Of a stretch of DNA of 42,832 nt, positions 6,446 through 14,589 are shown in pieces. The notes under the pieces were generated by a model. That model made no database searches. It was not told where the DNA came from and saw only the letters and a program-made list of their open reading frames with translations. The position numbers were made by a program, and so were the translations under genes. Origin of the DNA: a virus; IMG/VR virus record IMGVR_UViG_3300047380_001867, positions 1-42,832 of that record; one strand, 5' to 3'. The first letter of the stretch is position 1; the number at the start of each line of letters is the position of its first letter.

Positions 6446-6676
6446 TTACTTTTTCAGGATATTAAATAATACAAACGCACCCACTAATCCAAGTAAGCCT
6501 GCTGCGTCTAAATTGCCTAAAATTCCCATGATATTATCTACAACAGATATATCTTTCCAGAAGGGAATATTGGCTCCGCCAAATAGTACTTCTAATACTA
6601 TTCCTAAAGAGATTACTGAAATACCTATCTCAGTAAGTTTGTTGGCCCAAGAGCCAATTTTGCTTAAAATTTCCAT
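6446..6676 (-). CDS. Small two-helix membrane protein (76 aa), separately terminated
   Basis: It begins MEILSKIGSWANKLTEIGIS, with hydrophobic segments at about residues 17-33 and 55-74 and a glycine-rich loop between them (LEVLFGGANIPFW). The C-terminus is basic (KK). Two short helices and small size are compatible with a holin or pore protein, but the sequence does not prove it. It has its own terminator directly downstream, and the receptor gene upstream ends at another terminator, so this gene is probably transcribed alone. Leader sequence upstream of 6676 is AT-rich, and no clear copy of the window's promoter motif is present. Confidence 0.68.
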   Translation of the reverse strand: MEILSKIGSWANKLTEIGISVISLGIVLEVLFGGANIPFWKDISVVDNIMGILGNLDAAGLLGLVGAFVLFNILKK

Positions 6677-6777
6677 TTAATAAAATTTAAGGTTAAACTT
6701 ATATAACTACCGATCGAGTTTTGGTAACTATAGCAGTAGAGCAAGTACTGCGCGTTGTGTATTCATACATATAGAAA

Positions 6778-6798
6778 GGGGGTTGAAAAACAACCCCC
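6778..6798 (-). terminator. Hairpin terminator downstream of the TonB-dependent receptor
   Basis: A perfect 8-pair stem (GGGGGTTG with CAACCCCC) around a 5-base loop lies 23 bases past the receptor stop codon. The minus-strand tail is only TTT then mixed, so termination may be weaker than at the two neighbouring sites. Confidence 0.7.
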
Positions 6799-6820
6799 TC
6801 CACTATATTTGTTGGTTAAC

Positions 6821-9385
6821 TTAGAAGTTATACTTCAAAGAAGCATTCCAAGTACGTCCAAATCCAAACCAAACTGAATTACGAACATCAACACCGTTCC
6901 AGGTAGTTGAAGTTTCATCAGCATGAATACTTGTATTTGATTCTGCAATATAAACAGCATCTAACAAGTTATTTACGTTAAGACGTAATGTCCAGTTTTT
7001 AAAACGAGACGTTAAACCTAAATCAACTAAACCATAAGAAGGTAATTTAACAGCACCTCTATTATCAGGAGTGTAAAATTCTTCATCTACAATTGAATAG
7101 TCAGCATATAGACCATCTACTAAACGAAGACCTAAATCAATACTAGTAGATTTAATTAGCTTATAATCAGCAGTAAAATAAGCAGTAGTTTGAGCTGCAT
7201 CACCTACTTTAGCACCTTTTAAGTACAATGTACCTTCACCAATTTGAACTTGATTATCATCAAACAATGCTGCTGTGAAATCTTTAGTATATCTCCAGTC
7301 ACCTAAAGAAACCATACCTTTCAATCTCAACTTACTAGTAGCAAAGTAATCTGCTTCAAGCTCTATACCATTATGACGAACATCAATATCTGTAAATTGA
7401 GCTGAACCATCAACACCTTGAGAATTACTCAATGATACTGTTTGGAAACGATTTCCCCATATAGTAGAATAAGCATTAACATTAACAGTTAAATTCTTAG
7501 CATTATAACCATAACCTACTTCAAATGAAATAATTTCTTCATTTTCTAGATCTGGGTTAATTGTGTTTCCATAATTAGGGAATACAGCACCAAATTGAGC
7601 TTGACGTGAAATGTATCCTGTATTTACAAATATATTATGTACATCAGAAACGTTGTAGTTAACACCACCTTTTGCATATCCACCTAATTGATTATGAACA
7701 TCTGAGATAGGCATTTCTGGTTGGTCGAAATAATCTTTACGTTGGAAAGATTGATTTGATAAACCACCTTGAATTACTGCATTGTACTTACCGTCTTTAT
7801 TATACTCAACTAAACCATTCAAACCTTGCCATCCTACAACACCTACGTTATAATAGTCAATTTTTGGACCGTTTAATCCTGTATTATTAAATGGACTTGC
7901 ATTAACTGTAGTGTTAATAATTTGACCATTTGAATTCTTATTTCCTGTTGAATAATATCCATCAAGACCCATCAAGTTATTTACTACACGATAGTGATAA
8001 CCTGTATAAGAACGTAAATCAACACCAATTGATGTTTTAAAATTACCAAATTGTCCTTCTAAATTAGATATAGCACCAACCCAGTCATGTGAATTCATAG
8101 AAGCTCTACGTATAAGTACAACTCTATTAACATTACTATCGCGGAAACCATTTGATCCTATCATTTGACCATCAAATCCTGAAATATCACCAGTATAACC
8201 ATCTGTTGAGCTTTGATTTGCTGCAACAATTGCATCGAAATCAATAGCACCAGTAATAGAATCACGTGCACCTTTACCATCTTCAAGGTAGTGCTCTGTT
8301 AAATCCTTTCTAAAAGGTAAAATGTCAGTTGCAGATCCTCTATAGTTATTACCTCTTGGACCTGTTCCTCCACCTCTACCAGCTGAACCATACAATGAGG
8401 TAACTAGTTTAAGGTTGTCTGAAATTTCCCAATCCCAGTTGAATGTTGCTAATGGCTTATTATAGAAATTTCTACGCATAGAAAACTCTTCACCATTTAA
8501 CATACCACCATTTGAATTCCATCTACGATTAATATCGCCAGTTTCTAGATCATCTCTATCTCCATGGAAATTTTGATAATCACGAATAGATACCCAAACG
8601 TCTCTTTGATGATGTTGTTGTCCTGCACCTAAAAAGGTAAAGTTTAAGCTATGATCTGAACCTTCTGGAGCATAACCTACAGCAGCAAAGTAGTTATAAC
8701 CTTCACCTGCAGTACTGTTAATGTATCCATTACCTAACCATCTACTTAGAAGGAAAGATGTTGCCCATCCACTCTTATTTTTACCACTATTCCAAACAGC
8801 TGATGTTTTAAAGTAACCATCGTTACCTGCCATTTGAGTCAATGATCCACCTGCTTTTTTATCAGCAGCTTTTGTATAGATACTTACCGTACCACCTACA
8901 GAAGGGACTGCTAATTTAGAAGCACCAAGACCTCTCTGAATCTGGATACCAGAAGCAACGTCTGTAAGACCTTGCCAGTTGGACCAGTACAATCTACCAT
9001 TTTCCATATCATTAACAGGTTGCCCGTTAATAAGGAATGAAGTGTTGGTTTGATCAAATCCTCTTAAAGAGATCCTTGAATCACCATACCCACCACCTTG
9101 CTTGGTAGCGTACACACCTGGAGTTGTGTTCATAATTTCTGGGAACTCTAAGTTACCAGTCTTTAAAGAAATCTCTGCCATAGAGATTGTTGATACTGCT
9201 ATTGGAGTTTCTCTCACTTTAGCAAGATCAATGACTCCTGATGAAACTACTATCTCTTCGAGCATAGTTGCATTCATTACAGAATCAATGGCATTAATGT
9301 CAGCGTCTGTACTTGTTTGACCAAGAGCAACGTTAACAGAAAATAGCATACCAATTAATAGGAATGCGAATTTACCTTTTTTCAT
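6821..9385 (-). CDS. TonB-dependent outer-membrane receptor
   Basis: An intact 854-residue receptor. I place the start at 9385 (MKKGKFAFLLIGMLFSVNVA), which gives a lipophilic signal peptide cut before Gln-23. A TonB-box-like EEIVVSSG follows the signal peptide, then a plug domain with the usual landmarks (NTTPGVYATKQGGGYGDSRI, SLRGFDQTNTSFLINGQPVN, GGTVSIYT). The rest is a beta barrel ending in WNASLKYNF, the usual C-terminal aromatic strand. Such receptors import siderophores, vitamins or glycans across the outer membrane using TonB, and serve as phage receptors in Bacteroidota. No SusD partner or carboxypeptidase-like N-terminal domain is present; the substrate is unknown. By eye its GC content is a little higher than that of its neighbours, in line with acquisition from a host. 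Terminators lie on both sides. Confidence 0.95.
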   Translation of the reverse strand: MKKGKFAFLLIGMLFSVNVALGQTSTDADINAIDSVMNATMLEEIVVSSGVIDLAKVRETPIAVSTISMAEISLKTGNLEFPEIMNTTPGVYATKQGGGYGDSRISLRGFDQTNTSFLINGQPVNDMENGRLYWSNWQGLTDVASGIQIQRGLGASKLAVPSVGGTVSIYTKAADKKAGGSLTQMAGNDGYFKTSAVWNSGKNKSGWATSFLLSRWLGNGYINSTAGEGYNYFAAVGYAPEGSDHSLNFTFLGAGQQHHQRDVWVSIRDYQNFHGDRDDLETGDINRRWNSNGGMLNGEEFSMRRNFYNKPLATFNWDWEISDNLKLVTSLYGSAGRGGGTGPRGNNYRGSATDILPFRKDLTEHYLEDGKGARDSITGAIDFDAIVAANQSSTDGYTGDISGFDGQMIGSNGFRDSNVNRVVLIRRASMNSHDWVGAISNLEGQFGNFKTSIGVDLRSYTGYHYRVVNNLMGLDGYYSTGNKNSNGQIINTTVNASPFNNTGLNGPKIDYYNVGVVGWQGLNGLVEYNKDGKYNAVIQGGLSNQSFQRKDYFDQPEMPISDVHNQLGGYAKGGVNYNVSDVHNIFVNTGYISRQAQFGAVFPNYGNTINPDLENEEIISFEVGYGYNAKNLTVNVNAYSTIWGNRFQTVSLSNSQGVDGSAQFTDIDVRHNGIELEADYFATSKLRLKGMVSLGDWRYTKDFTAALFDDNQVQIGEGTLYLKGAKVGDAAQTTAYFTADYKLIKSTSIDLGLRLVDGLYADYSIVDEEFYTPDNRGAVKLPSYGLVDLGLTSRFKNWTLRLNVNNLLDAVYIAESNTSIHADETSTTWNGVDVRNSVWFGFGRTWNASLKYNF

Positions 9386-9426
9386 TGTTTTGAATTTAGT
9401 TAATATTAATGAATTGTGAATATAAT

Positions 9427-9451
9427 AAAAAAAGGCGGCCAAGGCCACCTT
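9427..9451 (-). terminator. Strong rho-independent terminator before the receptor gene
   Basis: On the minus strand a 9-pair stem (9451-9443 with 9440-9432, one G-T pair, very short loop) is followed by seven T. It ends the unit that starts at the promoter 12462-12493 and lies 42 bases before the receptor ATG. An in-frame upstream ATG for the receptor would have to be read through this hairpin, which argues for the start at 9385. Confidence 0.9.
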
Positions 9452-9572
9452 CAATTATTCTTTTTGAATAAAAAGTCAAATTATTATTTATATAAAAGTA
9501 AGTACTATTCATATTTTTTATAATTATCTTAACATACATATTATAAAACTTTTGTTAATTAATTCTAATTTT

Positions 9573-10211
9573 TTATGATATATAAGAATTTAAAAACTTA
9601 TCGAGTCCCATTATATGTTTAATATAACCCCCCATGTTATGATCTGCAGTATTAAAAGGAAGCATCTTTACGTTAGGCATATCTTTTATATGATCAAATT
9701 GATTTACATCAAAAGAATTAAGTACTGGGACACATACATCAATTTTAGTAGAATAATTAATACTACTTAAATGATATTTTAAATCTACACAATACATATC
9801 ACCTTTGTATAAATTATCTAATTCCTTCATCCAGGGGAAATCTTTTAGATCTTTACTTAATAAAGTTTGGGGTGAAAAAGCAACTACTTGATTAACATTT
9901 AATAAAGTTCCAAATAAAATTGCAGCAAAGGCTCCAGCTGAGTTTCCTATGCATATTGTTGTTTGGTATTTAGAAGAATAGCTTTTAATTAATTCTACTG
10001 TACTTTCTACACTATTATGTTTTTGTGAAATCCCATTTTGATACCAAATTCTTTTAGGATCTTTTACGAATAAAGAATCAACTTTAAGATTTTTTACTGA
10101 TGAGTTAAATTCAAACATAGACATACCCATCTTTTGATGGAGCCCTCCAAAAGATACTAATAAGGTTTTATTTCCTTTTGGATTATACTGTATATTTTCG
10201 TCTTCAATCAC
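9573..10211 (-). CDS. Alpha/beta-hydrolase-like protein
   Basis: A 212-residue protein with the hydrolase layout: a strand with an oxyanion-type turn (LLVSFGGLHQ, about 17-26), a nucleophile elbow GNSAGA at 89-94 (Ser-91 as nucleophile) and a late histidine in TADHNMGG (His-191). The acid could be one of the aspartates in SFDVNQFDH. Related small hydrolases occur in polysaccharide and glycoprotein clusters, where some remove or transfer acyl groups. It is the last gene before the strong terminator and lies 3 bases after a 2OG oxygenase gene, so it may act on the same product. The precise reaction is not determined. Confidence 0.65.
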   Translation of the reverse strand: MIEDENIQYNPKGNKTLLVSFGGLHQKMGMSMFEFNSSVKNLKVDSLFVKDPKRIWYQNGISQKHNSVESTVELIKSYSSKYQTTICIGNSAGAFAAILFGTLLNVNQVVAFSPQTLLSKDLKDFPWMKELDNLYKGDMYCVDLKYHLSSINYSTKIDVCVPVLNSFDVNQFDHIKDMPNVKMLPFNTADHNMGGYIKHIMGLDKFLNSYIS

Positions 10212-10214
10212 AAT

Positions 10215-10808
10215 TTATGATATATTCCATGAGATAGCTATCCTAGATTCCGTACTATCATTTGGTAATACTGCATGCCTCACATAAGGTGGGAAAACGG
10301 TGTAATAACCTGTAGCCGGGTAAAGATATGTGTTAGTCCAATTTAAAGGATTTGTACTATCTTTTTTAGGGATTTGAGTTAATAAAGCTGGAAATACTGG
10401 AGTTTCAAATTCTAATGGAGAACTATTTTCTGGTACTTGAAGATACCAAACACCTGAAAGTAAACAATTATAATGAGTATGGGATTTATGAAAACTACCT
10501 TTTTCTAAAGCATTTGCAATTAAAAATATCTCACCCTTTAAGAAATCTGAATCATAACCCAATTGATCAAGATATTGTTTGCTTACATTAAAAACAAACT
10601 CTTTCATCAAGTCCATTTCTGGGTGTTCTGCTAATCTAAAGTCATCTTGGTTATGAGTTGTTTTACCTTTCCAAAAAAACTCAGTATCTGCTTGTTCTTC
10701 TAAAATTTTATTAATGATAGGTAAGTAATGATTTGCTAATTCTGTGTTCCATCCATAACCCATTGATGTTGGGAAATATGATTCAATTTTTACGTCTGTC
10801 TCTACCAT
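10215..10808 (-). CDS. 2-oxoglutarate/Fe(II) oxygenase
   Basis: A 197-residue protein resembling the small 2OG-Fe(II) oxygenases of the 2OG-FeII_Oxy_5 type. The segment HKSHTHYNCLLSGVWYLQVP (from 107) holds the metal-binding His-x-H pair (His-110 and His-112). The C-terminal strand VFPPYVRHAVLPND has His-178, and Arg-189 in SRIAISW would bind 2-oxoglutarate. These enzymes hydroxylate proteins, nucleotides or small molecules; many are found in phages without a known substrate. It is adjacent to a second 2OG oxygenase (10811-11749), with 2 bases between them. Confidence 0.82.
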   Translation of the reverse strand: MVETDVKIESYFPTSMGYGWNTELANHYLPIINKILEEQADTEFFWKGKTTHNQDDFRLAEHPEMDLMKEFVFNVSKQYLDQLGYDSDFLKGEIFLIANALEKGSFHKSHTHYNCLLSGVWYLQVPENSSPLEFETPVFPALLTQIPKKDSTNPLNWTNTYLYPATGYYTVFPPYVRHAVLPNDSTESRIAISWNIS

Positions 10809-10810
10809 AA

Positions 10811-11749
10811 TTACTTATACCAACCTGTATAGCTGATCCTTTTATTATTTATTCCTTGTGCTACTTCACTTACTAAATGTGGCGCACCTTCTTTATTTTC
10901 CCATTTTGTATCAAAAATAGATAAAGTATTAAATGGAGGTGATATTGTTTTGTTTATAGTTTTCCAATCCCAATCCATTCTCATAAACAAACCTCCCATT
11001 TCAGGTTTCCAACCTTTTGACATGTGAAAAACAAATGCAATTCTTCCATTTGAACCATCAGTATGAGGACCATTATAATGACCTGGACCATAATTAGAAA
11101 TAAAGGTACTACCTTCACTGTATTCTAAATTTTCATATCCAGTAATGCTGGACAAGTAGTCTAGAAATCTTTTATCTTGAAATATTTTTAAATATGAATG
11201 TAGTTGAACACTTAAATCACTAGTTCTTCTATAAATGTAACTAAAAATACCTTGATTATTTAAATCATGGCAATGGGCTATTCTTTGAGGTATACTAGGA
11301 TCATTAGATTTAGCCCTATACATATGGTAATATGAAGGATTATCTATAGCAGATTGTTCATAATCAAAATCAGGATCGGGGTATAAGATTAAATCCCACC
11401 AATCATCAGGTTGGTTAAAATAATAATTATGAAGTGTATTTATTTGAGTCTCAGGGAATAAATTAGTAATATTTACTGCTTGATTTTTATTCCATTGTTG
11501 TTTATAATCCTCTAGATTATTTAACTGTAAATTAAAGTTACCAGTATCAGTATCAGGATTCATTCCAAGGTCCATACGTTGCCTACTATCTGAAGGGATT
11601 TCAGGATGAATTTGGTTGGTTTGAGGGTGAAATTGAGATGTAGTTTTATCTATAGATTGAACAGGTGTTGATACTAAACCTGCTTGTTCATCTATTGTTT
11701 GTTGATAACCATTTTGGGAGAAATCACCTCCCTGTTGTCCTTTGATCAT
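10811..11749 (-). CDS. 2-oxoglutarate/Fe(II) oxygenase with Q/N/T-rich N-terminal extension
   Basis: A 312-residue protein with a C-terminal prolyl-4-hydroxylase-like domain. The iron triad is His-229 and Asp-231 (GPHTDGSNGRIAFVFHM) plus His-291 (APHLVSEV), and Arg-304 is placed to bind 2-oxoglutarate. The first 80 residues are low in complexity, rich in Gln, Thr, Asn and Pro, and look disordered. Such a tail is unusual for this family and may be a docking region for a virion protein. Substrates of related enzymes include protein prolines and sugars. The gene is packed against the second oxygenase, suggesting consecutive or complementary steps. Confidence 0.8.
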   Translation of the reverse strand: MIKGQQGGDFSQNGYQQTIDEQAGLVSTPVQSIDKTTSQFHPQTNQIHPEIPSDSRQRMDLGMNPDTDTGNFNLQLNNLEDYKQQWNKNQAVNITNLFPETQINTLHNYYFNQPDDWWDLILYPDPDFDYEQSAIDNPSYYHMYRAKSNDPSIPQRIAHCHDLNNQGIFSYIYRRTSDLSVQLHSYLKIFQDKRFLDYLSSITGYENLEYSEGSTFISNYGPGHYNGPHTDGSNGRIAFVFHMSKGWKPEMGGLFMRMDWDWKTINKTISPPFNTLSIFDTKWENKEGAPHLVSEVAQGINNKRISYTGWYK

Positions 11750-11769
11750 AACTAATTAGTTTTTTTTTA

Positions 11770-12438
11770 TCAAATATCTGTGTTGTCAAAAAATTCGAAA
11801 AATTCATTTTCCCAATTCGAAGAATTATCAACTGTCATTTCCATATCATCATCTCTTGATGCATCTATAAATGAATCGCTTTTTAGATAAGTTTCAATTT
11901 CATCATCTGAGTATTTATCTCCTAATATAGTATTAAAGAAATTAAATTCAGTTTCATCAACTACGTTTTCACTTAGGAAATTTTTCCATTTAGTTGTATA
12001 CCCTTCTTCCATACTATCAATTGAATCCATATCTGCTAAATCGTCTTCATCTTGAAAATCTATACCTAAAGCAAAATTATCTACAAAATCTTCCATTTTC
12101 ATAGAAGGTCTTGCATACATCCAATCTCCAGTTTGTGGAGCCCAAAGATAAGCATAATCAGTTCCATCCGCTGAATCTCTAAAATATTGTAAGGAAGAAA
12201 CTAAATCACTATCACCAACTGTTCTTGGTGCTTCTTGATTATTAGCTTCTATATCTCCTGTTTCTGGGTCAACAAATGAAACATATCCCATATTAGCTAT
12301 TTCTTTAGCTTTTTCATCTGTAGAATAGTGTTTATTTAATGCAACTCCTAAATTTTCAGGGTAACCATCATAATGGTTATATGTTGTAGTAATTGTATTG
12401 TCTGGATTTAGATAACCAATAAGTGCTCTTGTAGCCAT
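11770..12438 (-). CDS. Hypothetical protein with acidic C-terminus (222 aa)
   Basis: Not assigned to a named family. The N-terminal part (MATRALIGYLNPDNTITTTY, then NHYDGYPENLG) looks like a beta domain of a type I have seen in other phage proteins without a function. From about residue 125 it becomes strongly acidic (FQDEDDLADMDSIDSMEEG and a DDDMEMT stretch). It is the first gene after the promoter at 12462-12493. An acidic phage protein made early could act on host DNA-binding proteins, but this is a guess. Confidence 0.72.
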   Translation of the reverse strand: MATRALIGYLNPDNTITTTYNHYDGYPENLGVALNKHYSTDEKAKEIANMGYVSFVDPETGDIEANNQEAPRTVGDSDLVSSLQYFRDSADGTDYAYLWAPQTGDWMYARPSMKMEDFVDNFALGIDFQDEDDLADMDSIDSMEEGYTTKWKNFLSENVVDETEFNFFNTILGDKYSDDEIETYLKSDSFIDASRDDDMEMTVDNSSNWENEFFEFFDNTDI

Positions 12439-12461
12439 AATCTAATTTTATTTATATGTTA

Positions 12462-12493
12462 TAAATATACGAAAAATAACTTAGGAAAACAAA
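12462..12493 (-). promoter_or_regulatory. Bacteroidota-type promoter
   Basis: TTTG (12493-12490), 20 bases, TATATTTA (12469-12462), preceded by TTCG, on the minus strand. It should drive 12438 down to the terminator at 9427-9451 (acidic protein, two oxygenases and hydrolase). Confidence 0.75.
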
Positions 12494-12494
12494 T

Positions 12495-13037
12495 CTATTG
12501 CCATTTTTCTGCATTAAAATCTTTAGAAGATATTGTTAATTCTTCAGCTCTAAATCTAGGATCTACTCTTTCTATTGTTTCCAAAATGTCTGGTATTGAG
12601 TTCCAAAATATAGAATTTTCAGATTCTTTATTATATTCATTATCTACAAAATATTGAATTATAGTATTAGTATCTAAAGTAATAAAACCATGAGCATAAC
12701 CAACAGGACAGTAAACTGCATTACCAGCTTCAATAGCATAATAATGCATTTTACCATACTCTTTACTTTCAGGTTTTATGTTAACCATAAAATCAATAAT
12801 AGCCCCTTGTATTACTTGAATGAATTTTGATTGTTGGTATGGTTGTTTTTGGTAATGTAAACCTCTTAAAGTCCATTTTTTTGGATTAATGCTAATATTA
12901 GATTGAATCCATTTTTTATTTAATACACCTTCACCTTCAGTTAATTGGGATGGATAAAATATACCTCTTTCATCTGTAAAAACATCTGTATAAAAATGTT
13001 GAGGGTTTTCCTTTTCTAAACAAGGTATACAAGCCAT
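12495..13037 (-). CDS. rmlC: dTDP-4-dehydrorhamnose 3,5-epimerase-like (RmlC family)
   Basis: A 180-residue cupin of the RmlC family, which epimerises C3 and C5 of dTDP-4-keto-6-deoxyglucose on the way to dTDP-rhamnose. Landmarks in order: DERGIFYPS (22-30), WIQSNIS (43-49), the catalytic LRGLHYQ (58-63) with His-61, a second strand IDFMVNIKPES, and PVGYAHGF (111-118), followed by Tyr-129 in IIQYFVD. The length and order are those of RmlC. RmlA, RmlB and RmlD are not seen in the window, so the substrate would come from the host or another part of the phage. It could also act on a related 4-keto sugar. Confidence 0.88.
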   Translation of the reverse strand: MACIPCLEKENPQHFYTDVFTDERGIFYPSQLTEGEGVLNKKWIQSNISINPKKWTLRGLHYQKQPYQQSKFIQVIQGAIIDFMVNIKPESKEYGKMHYYAIEAGNAVYCPVGYAHGFITLDTNTIIQYFVDNEYNKESENSIFWNSIPDILETIERVDPRFRAEELTISSKDFNAEKWQ

Positions 13038-13066
13038 AATAGTAGGTTTTTTATCTTAAATAAATA

Positions 13067-13477
13067 TTATAAATTATACTTAGACTTATATTTTTCTATA
13101 AATGAAGATCCAACACTTAATTCTAATATTTCTGCAGTACTAGGAACTCCAGCAAGTTTATCTTGAGTTATAATCCAGTCAATACTTTCGTTTCTCCAAA
13201 CTTTCATTTTAGTTTTAGCATTTGAACGATTTGACGTTTTAAAGACCATTACTACTGGTTGTTTATTGTATGCTTTACCTTTTTCAGGTTTAACAACTGG
13301 GAATTTTTCACCTTTAGCTGGGAAATGGTCTACTCTATATGCACCATTAGGGTATTTATCAAGATCAAAATGATAAACTAATTTATAACCTAATTCTGGT
13401 TTGGTTGGTGTTTCATAACACGTTTGAACATATTTAGTTCTCCTTACTGCTTCTTCTGATGGTCTACCTCTACTCAT
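13067..13477 (-). CDS. Hypothetical protein (136 aa)
   Basis: Not recognised. It starts with a basic segment (MSRGRPSEEAVRRTKYVQTC) that resembles an AT-hook-like or ribosome-style tail, followed by a beta-rich body. It is coupled to the preceding gene by an ATGA overlap. The basic lead hints at nucleic-acid binding, but no known domain is seen. Confidence 0.65.
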   Translation of the reverse strand: MSRGRPSEEAVRRTKYVQTCYETPTKPELGYKLVYHFDLDKYPNGAYRVDHFPAKGEKFPVVKPEKGKAYNKQPVVMVFKTSNRSNAKTKMKVWRNESIDWIITQDKLAGVPSTAEILELSVGSSFIEKYKSKYNL

Positions 13478-13653
13478 AGATCATTAATTAAATCGTTAAT
13501 ATCACTTACTGCTAACTCACATTCGTGATCTTCGCTTTCACCATCTTCAACTTCCATATTGGCTAAAGCGTAAAATTCCATAATTTCACTTCCTAATGAA
13601 GGGTGTTTTTCAACTACTTCTTGACAGTACTGGTATAAATCTCTTAGTGTCAT
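13474..13653 (-). CDS. Small acidic protein (59 aa)
   Basis: Not recognised. MTLRDLYQYCQEVVEKHPSL begins a helical protein that becomes very acidic (EVEDGESEDHECE) near the C-terminus. Phages often carry a related small protein with an initial TLRDLY-like helix, but I cannot name it. ATGA overlaps at both ends show tight coupling to its neighbours. Confidence 0.6.
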   Translation of the reverse strand: MTLRDLYQYCQEVVEKHPSLGSEIMEFYALANMEVEDGESEDHECELAVSDINDLINDL

Positions 13654-13820
13654 AGCTTACCTGTTTCAAATGGATCAAAATTAACATCTTCCTCAATTGC
13701 GATTTGAGTATCTAAGTACTCTGTAATTCGCTCTTGAGTTGACTCATTTAATACCTCAAACTCATTTGATATTTCAGTAAGCCTTTTTAACATTTTTAGC
13801 ACATCAATATTATCTAACAT
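13650..13820 (-). CDS. Small helical protein (56 aa)
   Basis: Not recognised. I place the start at the ATG at 13820 (MLDNIDVLKMLKRL), since an upstream in-frame ATG at 13889 falls inside the promoter at 13859-13890. The product is helical and acidic at its C-terminus (IEEDVNFDPFETGKL). It is the first gene of its unit, with a leader of about 30 bases. Confidence 0.58.
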   Translation of the reverse strand: MLDNIDVLKMLKRLTEISNEFEVLNESTQERITEYLDTQIAIEEDVNFDPFETGKL

Positions 13821-13858
13821 AACTCTTATTTTACGGCTTCTTGCCTTATTCAACACCG

Positions 13859-13890
13859 TGAATATACGAACCCTATCTTGGGTAACCAAG
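13859..13890 (-). promoter_or_regulatory. Bacteroidota-type promoter (variant)
   Basis: CTTG (13890-13887), 20 bases, TATATTCA (13866-13859), preceded by TTCG, on the minus strand. It differs by one base in each box from the consensus and lies between the GIY-YIG gene and the 56-codon gene. Confidence 0.7.
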
Positions 13891-13901
13891 CATTTTATTG
13901 A

Positions 13902-14228
13902 TTATTTATATCTTTTATATTTAATAGATGAGCGTACAGGGTTTTTATCTATGTTATATAGTGGGGTTAATTCATTGATAAATGCTCCCTCAATTGTTTC
14001 AATTGTTTTTTTATCACAATTAAAAGGTTTTATAACCCACTTAAATGTCCAATTGCTACCTTCTTCTCTTAGGGTTTTTCTAAATACACTTTCGTATCCA
14101 TTTTCATATTTGAAATAATTTCTATGATTGGATTCTAATCTATCTATAGTAACACCTGATGAACCTATGTAGGCTATTTCTCCGTTTTCAGTAATACACT
14201 TGTAGATACCATTCATATTATACTGCAA
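13902..14228 (-). CDS. GIY-YIG nuclease-like protein
   Basis: A 108-residue single GIY-YIG domain. GIY is at 7-9 and YIG at 20-22; Arg-30, Glu-80 (in ETIEGAFI) and Asn-92 (in LYNIDKNP) complete the catalytic set known for this fold. No separate DNA-binding domain is attached, as in Seg-like and UvrC-like stand-alone forms. In T4-like phages such proteins are often homing endonucleases or act on host DNA. It is embedded in an ordinary operon, overlapping the preceding gene by 11 bases. A homing role would need a target site in a relative that lacks the gene. Confidence 0.82.
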   Translation of the reverse strand: MQYNMNGIYKCITENGEIAYIGSSGVTIDRLESNHRNYFKYENGYESVFRKTLREEGSNWTFKWVIKPFNCDKKTIETIEGAFINELTPLYNIDKNPVRSSIKYKRYK

Positions 14229-14586
14229 ATATTTTATTTAAACGAGCACTACCTACAAAACCATATGTTTGTAGTTTTTCATGTAAATCAAAATCAAGAT
14301 ATGAATTCCATTCATCTACCATCCGTTTGCTTAAATTGGCATTATTAATAGCATCAATAACAGCACCTCTAATTTCAATTGGTAAGTGATGATTTTCACG
14401 TTCGTGTTCTGTTGAATTTAACCATTTAGCGTATTCTTCTTGACTCATACCACTATTTAATATTTTAGCTAATACATCAATTTCATCAATATAATGATCT
14501 CCAGTAACTTCATCACCATCATCAAATGCTTGATTCATTAATACTCTTAAACGTTTGATTTCTATTTCTAATTCTAATCTATGCAT
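14218..14586 (-). CDS. Hypothetical protein (122 aa)
   Basis: Not recognised. It starts with a heptad-like helix (MHRLELEIEIKRLRVLMNQA) that could form a coiled coil, followed by a helical body. It lies 3 bases after the SWIM-type gene in the same unit. The ATG at 14586 is preceded by the AT-rich leader typical of this window. Confidence 0.65.
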   Translation of the reverse strand: MHRLELEIEIKRLRVLMNQAFDDGDEVTGDHYIDEIDVLAKILNSGMSQEEYAKWLNSTEHERENHHLPIEIRGAVIDAINNANLSKRMVDEWNSYLDFDLHEKLQTYGFVGSARLNKIFAV

Positions 14587-14589
14587 AAT

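Noticed and set aside
9386-9454. In-frame extension of the TonB-dependent receptor up to 9454
   Set aside because: It would be translated through the terminator hairpin at 9427-9451 and would bury a clear signal peptide that starts at 9385.
9455-9485. Possible host-type promoter TTTG-19-TAATTGAA before the terminator at 9427-9451
   Set aside because: A promoter here would place the terminator at the start of its own transcript. The match to the box is partial.
9485-9495. TATAAATA-like boxes of T4 late promoter type (here, and near 12450 and 15067)
   Set aside because: They fall in AT-rich leaders where such strings occur by chance, and no consistent spacing to gene starts was seen.
13821-13889. 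Longer start for the gene 13650-13820
   Set aside because: The upstream ATG lies inside the promoter at 13859-13890 and the added residues show no pattern.
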